Source: Anaerolineales bacterium (GTDB lineage: Bacteria > Chloroflexota > Anaerolineae > Anaerolineales > UBA11579). Taken from it: a stretch of DNA of 64,000 nucleotides. Position numbers and translations under genes: made by a program. The notes under the pieces were generated by a model. It made no database searches. It had not been told where the DNA came from and saw only the letters and a program-made list of their open reading frames with translations. Below are positions 1 through 7,973 of the stretch, one piece after another. The stretch is taken from positions 757,875 through 821,874 of the forward strand of contig JAHBVB010000001.1 in NCBI GenBank assembly GCA_019637805.1, given 5' to 3'. Positions within the stretch are counted from its first letter, which is position 1, and each line of letters starts with the position of its first letter.

Positions 1-287
1 ACCCACAGCATCAGCATTTCGCCCTCGGCCGTCTCTGCCGCCCGGGCGGCCACGATGGGCGCTTCTTTGGTCAGGCCGTCTTCATCGCGATATTCGAGCT
101 GAATGCTGTCCTGTTTGTTCCAGGCCCGGTGGCAGCGCTCCACCAGCTCGCGGCCGTTGAAGGTGCGCAAATGGGTCAGGGCCACCCCGTACAGCGTCGG
201 GCCTTCCAGCACTCCGGTAGACCAGCCTTCATCCACAATTTCAAATGTGGGTGAAGGACCTTCAATAATGGTGATTTTCTCTTGCAT
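1..287 (-). CDS. Conserved hypothetical protein, 3' part missing
   Basis: Open reading frame on the minus strand starting with ATG at 287 and running off the left edge; 95 codons are visible. The visible protein is soluble-looking, starts MQEKITIIEGPSPTFEIV and has no signal peptide, membrane segment or catalytic motif that I recognise. It is transcribed away from the EthD-like gene at 392, so the roughly 100 bases between them hold divergent promoters. I cannot assign a function. Confidence 0.7.
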   Translation of the reverse strand, partial: MQEKITIIEGPSPTFEIVDEGWSTGVLEGPTLYGVALTHLRTFNGRELVERCHRAWNKQDSIQLEYRDEDGLTKEAPIVAARAAETAEGEMLMLW

Positions 288-375
288 CAGATAGTCAGAC
301 TGCCTTACAGTGGCGAATATTACCATACGCGGGGTGGCGCTGGTGTCAAGCGCGGGCCTCAATTTTTGCCAAGGT

Positions 376-381
376 TATAAT
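376..381 (+). promoter_or_regulatory. -10 hexamer TATAAT just upstream of the EthD-like gene
   Basis: A perfect TATAAT ends 10 bases before the ATG at 392, so the transcript would start only a few bases before the start codon. No convincing -35 box lies 17 bases upstream. The position excludes the GTG at 383 as the likely start. Confidence 0.55.
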
Positions 382-391
382 CGTGAACTCC

Positions 392-748
392 ATGTACAAA
401 TTGGTCATTCTGATCGAACCGCAAGACCACCCGGCTGAATTCGACAGCCAGTGGCCGCTGTTCCTGGCGGCGGCCGAGCGCATGCCCGGCCTGCGCCGTG
501 AGGTCACCAGCCGCGTCGACCGCGCCCTGCACGGCGCTTTCCAGGCTCACCTGATCCACGAACTTCATTTCGACTCGCTGACCGCCGCCGGCCAGGCAAT
601 GGGCTCCCCTGAGGGGGAACACGCTGGCCAGGTCCTACAGCAGATCAGCGGCGGCAAGGTCACCCTGCTGCTGGCTGACCACTTGGAAGATGAAGTGGCT
701 GCTTTCCTGGGAGATGCGCCCGCCGCACCTCCCACTGACCGGGCATGA
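392..748 (+). CDS. EthD-like dimeric alpha/beta-barrel protein
   Basis: A 118-residue protein starting MYKLVILIEP. Its length and its beta-strand opening followed by a helix (residues 14-35) fit the dimeric ferredoxin-like EthD fold, whose members act on small hydrophobic or aromatic compounds or have no known activity. I chose ATG 392 over the in-frame GTG 383 because a TATAAT hexamer ends at 381. The gene ends in an ATGA overlap with the peptidase gene downstream, so the two are probably co-translated. The fold assignment is moderate; no substrate can be named. Confidence 0.7.
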   Translation: MYKLVILIEPQDHPAEFDSQWPLFLAAAERMPGLRREVTSRVDRALHGAFQAHLIHELHFDSLTAAGQAMGSPEGEHAGQVLQQISGGKVTLLLADHLEDEVAAFLGDAPAAPPTDRA

Positions 749-1506
749 AGCGGCGCAAAGCCTGGCGTATGCCGACCCTATTGGTCATTCTTGCGCTGCT
801 TGTCCTGGTTGGTGCGGCCGGCCTTTACATCTATCGCAATTACTTCCGCCCCATCGGCCGTTGGGCGTATTTCTCGGAGATTCACACCAGCCCCCAGATC
901 TTTGAGCGCTATGCCTTGCAGCCCGGCTTGCGCTGTGGGGATGCGCCTTTTGCCTTCCCCACCACGGGCGTCATCCTCGGTCTGTGGGATGAGTCTTATC
1001 GCATCGGCCATCGCCATTCGGGCGTGGACATTTTTTCCGGCACTCAGCCGGGAGTCACGCCTATCTACGCCGCCTACCCAGGCTACCTGACCCGTCAGCC
1101 GGATTGGAAATCCACCGTCATCATCCGCATCCCCAGCGACCCACTGCAGCCCGGCCGGCAGATCTGGACCTACTACACCCATCTGGCGGACCAGCAGGGC
1201 CAGAGCTTTATCTCAGAGGCTTTCCCGCCGGACAGCCATGAGGTTTATGTAGAGGCCGGCACCTTCCTGGGCTACATGGGCAATTATTCCGGCGACCCGG
1301 CCGCCCCCACCGGCCTGCATCTGCATTTTTCGGTCGTCAAAGATGAAGAGGACGAGTTCCTCAATGAACTGGATATTCGCAACACCTATGACCCCAGTCC
1401 GTATTTTGGCCTGGTCCTGAACCATCGCCAGAACGCCGAGGAGATTCCGGTATGCGCCGGCGAGGCGACTTTTGAACCCTGGGAGCTGCACCATGACGGA
1501 CCCTAA
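745..1506 (+). CDS. Membrane-anchored M23 (LytM-like) peptidase
   Basis: A 253-residue protein with an N-terminal transmembrane anchor (about residues 9-30), followed by an extracytoplasmic M23 domain. The zinc-binding His-x3-Asp pair is visible as His91 and Asp95 in RHSGVDIF. A His lies in YYTHL (His146), and the C-terminal His-x-His signature is His192 and His194 in GLHLHFSV. M23 enzymes cut peptidoglycan cross-links, or act as non-catalytic activators when residues are missing; here all ligands appear present. The start overlaps the previous stop as ATGA. The protein probably works at the cell wall. Confidence 0.85.
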   Translation: MKRRKAWRMPTLLVILALLVLVGAAGLYIYRNYFRPIGRWAYFSEIHTSPQIFERYALQPGLRCGDAPFAFPTTGVILGLWDESYRIGHRHSGVDIFSGTQPGVTPIYAAYPGYLTRQPDWKSTVIIRIPSDPLQPGRQIWTYYTHLADQQGQSFISEAFPPDSHEVYVEAGTFLGYMGNYSGDPAAPTGLHLHFSVVKDEEDEFLNELDIRNTYDPSPYFGLVLNHRQNAEEIPVCAGEATFEPWELHHDGP

Positions 1507-2083
1507 ACGCGTGGCGCTGATCGTGGGCGCCAGTTCGCCCGCCGGTGAGGCCGTGGCCCGCGGCCTGGCCGCCGCCGGGCTGCGCCTGGCGCTCAACGAC
1601 CTGATGCCCGGCCGCATCGAAAGCCTGGCTAAGGAGCTGAACGCCGGCGGCGCGCAAGCCATCGCCCACGCCGCCGATGTCTCACGCAAGCTGGCCCTGC
1701 AGACCATGCTGCAGGCCGTGCTGGAGCCCTGGGAGCGCATTGACCTGTTGGTCTTCCTGCCTGTCGCCCAGCCGGCCGGGAATCTGCTGGACCTGGATGA
1801 GTGGGACTGGCACCGCACTCTGGACCTCAACCTAAGCGCCGCCTTCCTGTGTATGCAGTCAGTCGGGCGCGTGATGCGCGAGCTGGGCGGCGGACGCATG
1901 GTGTTAGCGCAAAGCCTGCAGCCTGGGGCGCCGCCCGCCTGGCAGGCCGCCAGCGGCGGGCTGGGGGCCCTGGCCGCCGCGGCTGGCGTAGAATTGGGGA
2001 CGCACCGTATTGCAGTGCACAGCTGCCCGGCTGAGCCAGACCAGATCTTGGCGCTGTGCCTGGCCGAGACGAAACAACCCTAG
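1493..2083 (+). CDS. Degenerate short-chain dehydrogenase/reductase-like protein
   Basis: A 196-residue protein with a Rossmann start (VALIVGASSPAGEAVARGL, residues 8-26) in the place of the TGxxxGxG loop of the SDR family. It keeps the DLNLSAAF helix (Asn113). The NNAG motif is replaced by FLPVA around residue 90. The catalytic Tyr-x3-Lys is replaced by Trp150 and Ser154 (alignment by eye of WQAASGGL with YxASKGGL). It is also shorter than the usual 240-260 residues. It overlaps the M23 gene by 14 bases and precedes a crotonase gene. Probably an inactive or binding-only SDR relative. Confidence 0.75.
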   Translation: MTDPKRVALIVGASSPAGEAVARGLAAAGLRLALNDLMPGRIESLAKELNAGGAQAIAHAADVSRKLALQTMLQAVLEPWERIDLLVFLPVAQPAGNLLDLDEWDWHRTLDLNLSAAFLCMQSVGRVMRELGGGRMVLAQSLQPGAPPAWQAASGGLGALAAAAGVELGTHRIAVHSCPAEPDQILALCLAETKQP

Positions 2084-2092
2084 GAGGACGCC

Positions 2093-2872
2093 GTGTCCCA
2101 AACAGCCAGCCTTATCCTGACCGAAGTGCGCGACCGGGTGGTCTTGCTGCGCCTCAACCGCCCCGAAGCGATGAACGCGCTGAACAGCCCCCTGATGATC
2201 GAGTTAATGGACCAGCTGGAGAAATATGACGCCGACGATAGCGTAGGCGCCTTCGTGCTGACTGGCGACGCCCGCGCCTTCGCCGCGGGAGCAGATATCA
2301 AAGAAATGGCCGAGTCCTCCTCGGTAGAGCTATTGCTGCGCGGCCACATTTCGCCCTTTGACCGCATCAAGAAGATCTCCAAACCGGTCATTGCCGCCGT
2401 ATCCGGCTGGTGCCTGGGCGGCGGCAATGAGCTGGCCATGTCCTGCGACATGATCGTCGCCGGGGAAACGGCGCGCTTCGGCCAGCCGGAAATCAACCTG
2501 GGCGTCATCCCCGGGGCCGGTGGCACCCAGCGCCTGACGCGCGCCGTGGGCAAGGCTATCGCCATGGAGATGGTGCTGAACAACCGCACTTTAACCGCTG
2601 CCGAGGCGCTGGGCTACGGTCTGGTCAACCGCGTAGTACCCGCCGAGCGCTGCCTGGACGAGGCGCTGGAGCTGGCCGCCCAGATCGCCGCCCGCGCCCC
2701 TCTGGCGGTACGCATGGGCAAAGAAGCCGTCAACCGCGCCGAGGAAACCCACCTGGCCGATGGCATCGCCGAAGAGCGCCAAGCCTTCTATTTCCTCTTC
2801 GCCTCAGAGGACCAGAAGGAAGGCATGCGCGCCTTCGCCGAGAAGCGCAAGCCCAACTGGAAGGGGCGATAA
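2093..2872 (+). CDS. Enoyl-CoA hydratase/isomerase (crotonase family)
   Basis: A 259-residue crotonase starting at GTG 2093 behind a strong AGGAGG at 2082-2087. The CoA-binding and oxyanion regions are visible as AFAAGADIKEM (residues 62-72) and GWCLGGGNELAM (105-116). Glu113 and Glu133 (FGQPEINLG) match the two catalytic glutamates of rat mitochondrial enoyl-CoA hydratase. It hydrates 2-enoyl-CoA esters in the cytoplasm, in fatty-acid or branched-chain amino-acid breakdown. The carboxylase and CoA-lyase genes elsewhere in the window would fit the latter, but exact substrate specificity cannot be read. Confidence 0.92.
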   Translation: MSQTASLILTEVRDRVVLLRLNRPEAMNALNSPLMIELMDQLEKYDADDSVGAFVLTGDARAFAAGADIKEMAESSSVELLLRGHISPFDRIKKISKPVIAAVSGWCLGGGNELAMSCDMIVAGETARFGQPEINLGVIPGAGGTQRLTRAVGKAIAMEMVLNNRTLTAAEALGYGLVNRVVPAERCLDEALELAAQIAARAPLAVRMGKEAVNRAEETHLADGIAEERQAFYFLFASEDQKEGMRAFAEKRKPNWKGR

Positions 2873-2885
2873 TCGTGTAGACTTA

Positions 2886-2934
2886 GCTCGGCACAGCCGA
2901 GCAGAAACTCTTAAACGCTCCGTTTTGTGGAGCG
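2886..2934 (+). other. Two hairpins between the crotonase gene and tRNA-Arg
   Basis: A 7-bp stem with ACA loop (2886-2892 with 2896-2902) and a 6-bp stem (2916-2921 with 2929-2934) lie just before the tRNA. Neither is followed by a T-run, so they may be processing or weak termination structures rather than a clear terminator. Confidence 0.4.
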
Positions 2935-2937
2935 CAG

Positions 2938-3011
2938 GCCCCGGTAGCTCAATTGGATAGAGCAAGGCACTCCTAAGGCCGAGGTTGTGGGTTCGACTCC
3001 CACCTGGGGCA
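2938..3011 (+). tRNA. tRNA-Arg, anticodon CCT
   Basis: A 74-base cloverleaf: acceptor GCCCCGG pairs with CTGGGGC, D stem GCTC/GAGC, T stem GTGGG/CCCAC around TTCGACT, discriminator A at 3011, no encoded CCA. The seven-base anticodon loop 2970-2976 carries CCT at 2972-2974. The anticodon stem is imperfect: only three G-C pairs form, flanked by A-G oppositions at 27-43 and 31-39. Confidence 0.85.
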
Positions 3012-3043
3012 CAAAAAATCGCCGACTTGAAAGCGAATCTGCC

Positions 3044-4852
3044 ATGACCACCTTGAAACGTAGCAATGTGCCAGTTGAAGCCACCTGGAACCGCGAAGCC
3101 ACCTTCGACTCTTGGGCGGAGTGGGACACTCAGTTCGAGCACACTAAGCAGGCCATTCCTGAACTCAAGTCCTTCAACGGCACCTTGACCGGCAGCCCGG
3201 CCGTATTGGCCGACTGGTTCGACGCCTACGAGACCGTGGCGGTCAGTCTAGGCGAACTCTCCGGCTTCGTGGGCTGGGCGGCCACAGTGGACACCAGCGA
3301 TGAACAGGCCGGCCGCCGCATGGGGCTGATCGGCAGCCTCGAAGCGGAATTCCTGGCGGCCACCGCCTTCGCCGAACCGCAGTTGATCGCCAAGGGCGAG
3401 GAACTGCTGTCCTGGGCAGAGGAGGAACCGCGGCTCAGGATCTTTCGGCACTACTTTGATAACCTGCTGCGCCTGCAAAAGAACACTCGCTCCGAGGAGG
3501 TCGAAGAAGTGCTGGGCATGGCAGAAGATGCCTTCGATATGACCTATCGCGCCTTCAGCGAACTGACTAATGCCGACCTAAAGTTCCAGGATGCGGTCGA
3601 TTCGGCTGGTGGGGTGCATCCGGTCTATCAGTCCACCCTGAACGGCTCCTTGCAGTCCACAGATCGCCAACGCCGGCGCAGCGCCTGGCAGCACTATTTT
3701 GATGGGTACCTGGGTATGCAGAAAACCCTGGGGGCGCTCTATCTGGGCAGCGTTAAGCAGATGGAATTTCAGCGCAAGGTACGCGGCTTTGACAGCGTGC
3801 TGGAAATGCGCCTGGCGCCTAATAACCTGCCCACCCAGGTCTTTCACAACCTGATCGAGGTCTTCCGCGATAACCTGCCCGTCTGGCACCGCTACTGGGC
3901 CGTGAAAGCCAAGCTGCTGGGCTTGGAAAAGATGGCGCCATACGACGTATGGGCGCCAATCCTGGCTGACCCGCCGCAAGTGCCCTATCACCAGGCCGTC
4001 GAATGGATCTGTGCCTCACTGCAGCCACTGGGCAAGGAGTACGTAGAAATCATGCGCGCCGGCAGCCTGGAGGAGCGCTGGGTGGACTGGGCGCCGAACA
4101 TCGAGAAACGCCAGGGCGCCGCATCCTCCCGCATGGTCGGGCGCAAGCCGCCTTATATTTTCATGAGCTACAGCGACTCAGTCTTCAGCCTCAGCACCCT
4201 GGCGCACGAACTGGGCCACTCGATGCACAGTCACGCTTTTGCCCTGCACCAACCCATCGTCTACAACGACTACGGCGCCATCTCCTCCACCGTCACGGAG
4301 ACGGCCTCAAACTTTCATCAGGCCATGACCCGCGCCTACCTGCGCAAGGAGAAGGCCGGCGACGCCAACTTCCAGCTGGCCATGATCGATGAGGCCATGT
4401 CCAACTTCCATCGCTATTTCTTCATCATGCCCACTCTGGCGCGTTTTGAGCTGGAGGTCTATGAACGGGCGAAAGCCGGCAAGCCGCTCAGCGCGGAGAT
4501 ATTCAACGGGATCCTTGGTGAACTCTACGCCGAGGGCTACGGAGAGACGATGGACGACGATACGCAGCGCACCTCGGTGACTTGGGCGCAGTTCCTGCAC
4601 TTGTACATCCCGTTCTATAGCTTCCAATACGCCGTGGGCATCAGCGCCGCCCACGCTGCAGCAGAGAAGGTGCTCAGCGGCGACCCACAAGCCGCGGCGG
4701 GCTACCACCGCTTCCTGCAGGCCGGCGGCTCGCGCTACGCCATGGACCTCTTCGCCCTGGCCGGCGTGGATATGAGCAACAAGGCGCCCATCGAGGCCGC
4801 CTTCCGCGAACTGGAAACCAACGTAGCCCAGTTGGAACAGCTGGCCGGCTAA
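3044..4852 (+). CDS. pepF: Oligoendopeptidase F (M3 family metallopeptidase)
   Basis: A 602-residue protein, the usual length of the M3B oligoendopeptidase F group. The zinc site is HELGH at residues 388-392 (in LAHELGHSMHSH), followed by a Glu in TVTETASNFHQ about 25 residues later that would supply the third ligand. These cytosolic enzymes cut short peptides. I chose ATG 3044 because the longer open frame upstream starts inside the tRNA gene. It is the first gene after tRNA-Arg and is followed by a -10 hexamer for the next gene, so it is probably monocistronic. Confidence 0.92.
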   Translation: MTTLKRSNVPVEATWNREATFDSWAEWDTQFEHTKQAIPELKSFNGTLTGSPAVLADWFDAYETVAVSLGELSGFVGWAATVDTSDEQAGRRMGLIGSLEAEFLAATAFAEPQLIAKGEELLSWAEEEPRLRIFRHYFDNLLRLQKNTRSEEVEEVLGMAEDAFDMTYRAFSELTNADLKFQDAVDSAGGVHPVYQSTLNGSLQSTDRQRRRSAWQHYFDGYLGMQKTLGALYLGSVKQMEFQRKVRGFDSVLEMRLAPNNLPTQVFHNLIEVFRDNLPVWHRYWAVKAKLLGLEKMAPYDVWAPILADPPQVPYHQAVEWICASLQPLGKEYVEIMRAGSLEERWVDWAPNIEKRQGAASSRMVGRKPPYIFMSYSDSVFSLSTLAHELGHSMHSHAFALHQPIVYNDYGAISSTVTETASNFHQAMTRAYLRKEKAGDANFQLAMIDEAMSNFHRYFFIMPTLARFELEVYERAKAGKPLSAEIFNGILGELYAEGYGETMDDDTQRTSVTWAQFLHLYIPFYSFQYAVGISAAHAAAEKVLSGDPQAAAGYHRFLQAGGSRYAMDLFALAGVDMSNKAPIEAAFRELETNVAQLEQLAG

Positions 4853-4855
4853 GCG

Positions 4856-4861
4856 TATAAT
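4856..4861 (+). promoter_or_regulatory. -10 hexamer TATAAT 6 bases before the GNAT-like gene
   Basis: A perfect TATAAT ends six bases before ATG 4868. A partial -35 (TTGGAA, 4832-4837) lies 18 bases upstream. Transcription would begin at about the A of the ATG, giving a leaderless message. Confidence 0.6.
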
Positions 4862-4867
4862 CCGGCG

Positions 4868-5995
4868 ATGCTCGCCGTCGAACAGATCAACACCATATCT
4901 AAAGCTGAAGTCAAGCGCTTCGTCGAATTCCCGTTCAAACTCTACAAGGATTGCGCGCAGTGGGTGCCGCCCTTGTTGGTGGATGCCTACGCCTTTCTGG
5001 ACGCCAAGAAACATCCCTTCTACGAGCATTCGGAGGCTGAATTCTTCGTAGCGGTCCAGAATGGCCAGGTGGTGGGGCGCATTGCTGCGCTGGAGAACAA
5101 GCCCTACAACCGCTATCACGGCAAGCAACAAGCCCAGTTCTATTTCTTTGACAGCATTGATGACCAGGCGGTGGCAAACGCCTTATTTGAACAGGCCTTT
5201 GACTGGGCCCGAGCGCGTGGCCTGACCCAAGTGGTGGGGCCTAAGGGCTTCGGCCCCTTGGATGGCTACGGCATCATGGTGGAAGGCTTTGAACACCGCC
5301 AGATGATGAACATGATGAACTACAACTATGCCTACTACCCGCGCCTGGTCGAGGCGCTGGGTTTCCGCAAAGAGGTGGATTTCGTCTCCTGCTACGCCCA
5401 TCGCGACGTCTTCCGTTTCCCGGAACGCGTCCACAGCATCGCCGAACGGGTGCTGCAGCGCGGCGCCCTGCAGGTCAAACGTTTCGCCAACAAGCGTGAA
5501 CTGCGCACTTGGGGGCCGCGCATCGGCAAGGCCTACAACCAGGCCTTCGTCAACAACTGGGAGTACTACCCGCTGACCCAGGGCGAGATCGACTTTGTCA
5601 TCCAAAACATCCTGGTGGTGGCAGACCCCAAGCTGATCAAGGTCATCACCCACGGCGAGGACATCGTCGGTTTTCTGTTCGCCTTCCCCGACGTCTCGGC
5701 CGCCCTGCAGCGCTCCCGCGGCAGGCTGCTGCCTTTCGGGCTGTTCGACCTGCTGCTGGAGCTGCGCCGCACCAAGTGGGTTTCGGTCAACGGCATCGGC
5801 ATCCTGCCGGAGTTCCAGGGCCGCGGCGGCAATGCGTTGATGTATTCAGAGATGGAAAAGACGCTGTGGGATTTTGACTTTCAGGAAGGCGACCTGACCC
5901 AGGTAGCCGAGACGGCCTGGGAGATGCGCCGGGATTTGGAAAACCTGGGCGGCAAACCTTACAAGAACCACCGCGTCTACATCCGCGATATTTAG
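4868..5995 (+). CDS. GNAT-fold N-acetyltransferase-like protein (YghO-type)
   Basis: A 375-residue soluble protein. An acyl-CoA-type motif, ILPEFQGRGGNALM (around residue 315), matches motif A of GNAT acetyltransferases (Q/R-x-x-G-x-G/A), preceded by strand SVNGIGIL. The long N-terminal part with FFVAVQNGQVVGRIAAL also looks like a second, partly degenerate GNAT half. This architecture resembles the uncharacterised YghO group. Substrate unknown. The stop overlaps tail-to-tail with the stop of the EamA gene on the other strand. A TATAAT lies directly upstream with no room for a leader. Confidence 0.7.
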   Translation: MLAVEQINTISKAEVKRFVEFPFKLYKDCAQWVPPLLVDAYAFLDAKKHPFYEHSEAEFFVAVQNGQVVGRIAALENKPYNRYHGKQQAQFYFFDSIDDQAVANALFEQAFDWARARGLTQVVGPKGFGPLDGYGIMVEGFEHRQMMNMMNYNYAYYPRLVEALGFRKEVDFVSCYAHRDVFRFPERVHSIAERVLQRGALQVKRFANKRELRTWGPRIGKAYNQAFVNNWEYYPLTQGEIDFVIQNILVVADPKLIKVITHGEDIVGFLFAFPDVSAALQRSRGRLLPFGLFDLLLELRRTKWVSVNGIGILPEFQGRGGNALMYSEMEKTLWDFDFQEGDLTQVAETAWEMRRDLENLGGKPYKNHRVYIRDI

Positions 5996-6891
5996 GCCCG
6001 CGGGCGCAGCTGCACCATCACGGCGCCTACCGCCGCCACCGCCATACCCAGCATCTGCCAGGTGCTGGGCCGCTCCCCAAGGAAGACCCAAGCCAGAATA
6101 GCAATCTGGATCAGCATGGTGTTGTTGATTACGCTGGCTTGCGCTGCCGAAAGGATGCGCTGGCTGTGGTTCCACAGCGTGAAGGCGAAAGCTGTGTTGA
6201 CCGCCGCCAGCCAAAAGATGATCAGCACATCCTGCCAGCGCAGCGCCGCCCAAGTCTCGGTTAACAGGCCGGTCAGCAGCAGGCACAGCGAGCCCACGCC
6301 CATGCTGACCACGGTCACCAGCAGCGGAGAGATGTGCGCTGTGCGGTTAATGCTGCGGGTCAGGATGGCGCCTGCCGTGTTGAACAGCACCGCCAGAACA
6401 CCTACCAACAAGCCCAGTCCAGCCAGCCCCTCAATGTTGCCAAAATAGACCAGCGCCCCGGCAATGGAGACCAGCACGCCGAGCCATTGCAAGCCGCGCA
6501 TGCGCTCGCCCAGAAGCCACAGGCCGGCCAGGGCGATGGTCAGGCTGCTCAGGGTCAACATCAGGCTGAGCGTGTTGGCTGGCAGCAGTGAGAGCCCCAC
6601 GAACTGCAACCCTTGGGTCGCCGTATAGTAGACCAGCCCCAATACGAACAAAAAGAGCAGGTCGCGCCGGGACAAAGCACGCAGTTCGGCCAGGCGGCCG
6701 CCGCGCAGCAAAACAGGCAGCAACAAGGCGAAAGCCAGTGTGTAGCGCAGCCCGGCAAAGGTCAGGGGAGGGATGTTGCCCAGGCCGAATTTGATCAGCA
6801 CCCAGGAGGATGACCATAAGACGGTGACCAGCAAAGCCTGCCACACCGCTCGATTTTCCGAAGAGGAATGTGAAGACATGGTGTTTAGCAT
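5992..6891 (-). CDS. EamA/DMT-family transporter
   Basis: A 299-residue membrane protein with about ten hydrophobic segments in two homologous halves, the EamA (drug/metabolite transporter) pattern. The first helix is VWQALLVTVLWSSSWVLIKFGL and the two halves join near residue 150. Such carriers export metabolites or amino acids; the substrate cannot be told. I placed the start at ATG 6891; an internal ATG at 6879 is an alternative. It is transcribed toward the GNAT gene and away from the DnaA-box region. Confidence 0.85.
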   Translation of the reverse strand: MLNTMSSHSSSENRAVWQALLVTVLWSSSWVLIKFGLGNIPPLTFAGLRYTLAFALLLPVLLRGGRLAELRALSRRDLLFLFVLGLVYYTATQGLQFVGLSLLPANTLSLMLTLSSLTIALAGLWLLGERMRGLQWLGVLVSIAGALVYFGNIEGLAGLGLLVGVLAVLFNTAGAILTRSINRTAHISPLLVTVVSMGVGSLCLLLTGLLTETWAALRWQDVLIIFWLAAVNTAFAFTLWNHSQRILSAAQASVINNTMLIQIAILAWVFLGERPSTWQMLGMAVAAVGAVMVQLRPRA

Positions 6892-7263
6892 AACAGACCT
6901 GTGGATAAGAGCGCTTTTATCTGTGGATATCCCTGCAACACACGGGGATATCTTCATTTGTCAAGCTTACGGTCCAAGCAAGTTACTCGCGTGCTTTGGG
7001 GACGCGAGAAGCACAATCTCGCTCAATTTGTGGACGACTTCAACAGCATCGCTGTCTTTACGACTTGTACCGGGTTTATCCCTGCCTTACGCGGGAGAGA
7101 ATTGAAGCCACACCCACATACATGCGGTGGGTGTCTCTAGGAAGAAGCCTTTATGCAGGGTATAACTCTCAAGGCAATCCGGTCATCCCCATATCCACAG
7201 GCCCTACTAAGAATACTATTAAGTAAAAACATACTCTAAAATAGACAGATACATAAAAAAAAA
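6892..7263. other. Candidate replication origin or DnaA-controlled region
   Basis: A long gap between divergent genes. It holds a perfect DnaA box TGTGGATAA (6900-6908), a one-mismatch box TGTGGATAT (6922-6930), a weaker TGTGGACGA (7029-7037) and an inverted one-mismatch box ATATCCACA (7191-7199). After the last box come GGCC and then triplets from 7204 to 7221 whose bottom strand reads 3'-GAT GAT TCT TAT GAT AAT, close to DnaA-trio repeats. An AT-rich stretch follows to 7263. Inverted repeats lie at 6926-6952, 6986-7008 and 7110-7134. No protein gene was found in it. Confidence 0.5.
6898..7201. repeat. 10-bp inverted repeat containing opposed DnaA boxes
   Basis: CCTGTGGATA at 6898-6907 is the exact reverse complement of TATCCACAGG at 7192-7201. 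The two copies contain the outer DnaA boxes in opposite orientation and enclose the three smaller inverted repeats of the region. Confidence 0.8.
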
Positions 7264-7275
7264 AGGAGCAAAGCG

Positions 7276-7965
7276 ATGTCCCTTTCTCTTACCTGGATAG
7301 GCCATGCTACCGTAGCCATGAACATAGGCGGCTACACGGTGATGGTGGATCCTTTCTTAGAAGAAAACCCTGCCACAGAGGAAACTGTGGAGAGCGTGCA
7401 TGCCGACTACATCCTGGTCAGTCATGGGCACAATGATCACATTGCTGACGCGGTGGCCTTGGCCAAGAAGAACAACGCTCCCATCATCACCACCCTGGAA
7501 GTGGCCCGCTGGCTTGACGGCCAGGGCGTGCAGACCCACGGCCTAAACCTGGGCGGCCAGCTGGAAATGCCCTTTGGCAAGGTCAAGCTGACCGTGGCGA
7601 TGCACGGCTCGCAGATGCCGGACGGCAGCTACGGCGGTTGTGCCGTGGGCTTCCTACTCACTTCTCCGCGCGGGCGCAAGATCTACATTGCTTGCGATAC
7701 CGCCTTGTTTGGCGACATGAGCCTAATCGGCGAAGAAGGCCTGGACCTGGCCGTGCTGCCCATCGGTGACTATTTCACCATGGGGCCGGACGATGCCTTG
7801 CGCGCCGTGAAGCTCTTGCAGCCCAAGCAGGTCATGCCCTACCACTACGGCACCTGGGATACCATCCAACAGGACCCCGATGCCTGGGCCAAGCGCGTCT
7901 CCAGCGAGACGGAAGCCACCGTGCACGTGCTGACCCCAGGAGACACCCTCAGCCTCGTGGAATAG
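7276..7965 (+). CDS. UPF0173 metallo-beta-lactamase-fold hydrolase
   Basis: A 229-residue protein of the metal-dependent hydrolase UPF0173 group. The HxHxDH motif is SHGHNDHI with His50, His52, Asp54 and His55; further ligands are likely His in VAMHGSQM, Asp in ACDTALFGD and His in PYHYGTWD. Cytoplasmic, two-metal site, natural substrate unknown in this family. A GGAG ribosome-binding site sits 8 bases before the ATG. It lies directly beside the AT-rich end of the candidate origin, and the molybdopterin oxidoreductase gene starts 8 bases after its stop. Confidence 0.9.
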   Translation: MSLSLTWIGHATVAMNIGGYTVMVDPFLEENPATEETVESVHADYILVSHGHNDHIADAVALAKKNNAPIITTLEVARWLDGQGVQTHGLNLGGQLEMPFGKVKLTVAMHGSQMPDGSYGGCAVGFLLTSPRGRKIYIACDTALFGDMSLIGEEGLDLAVLPIGDYFTMGPDDALRAVKLLQPKQVMPYHYGTWDTIQQDPDAWAKRVSSETEATVHVLTPGDTLSLVE

Positions 7966-7973
7966 AGCCGGCC

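Noticed and set aside
2987..3043. Upstream extension of the oligoendopeptidase F gene
   Set aside because: It begins inside the tRNA-Arg gene; the family start is at ATG 3044.
6892..7275. tmRNA, RNase P RNA or SRP RNA in the long gap
   Set aside because: None of the conserved core motifs of these RNAs is visible; DnaA boxes explain the outer repeats better.
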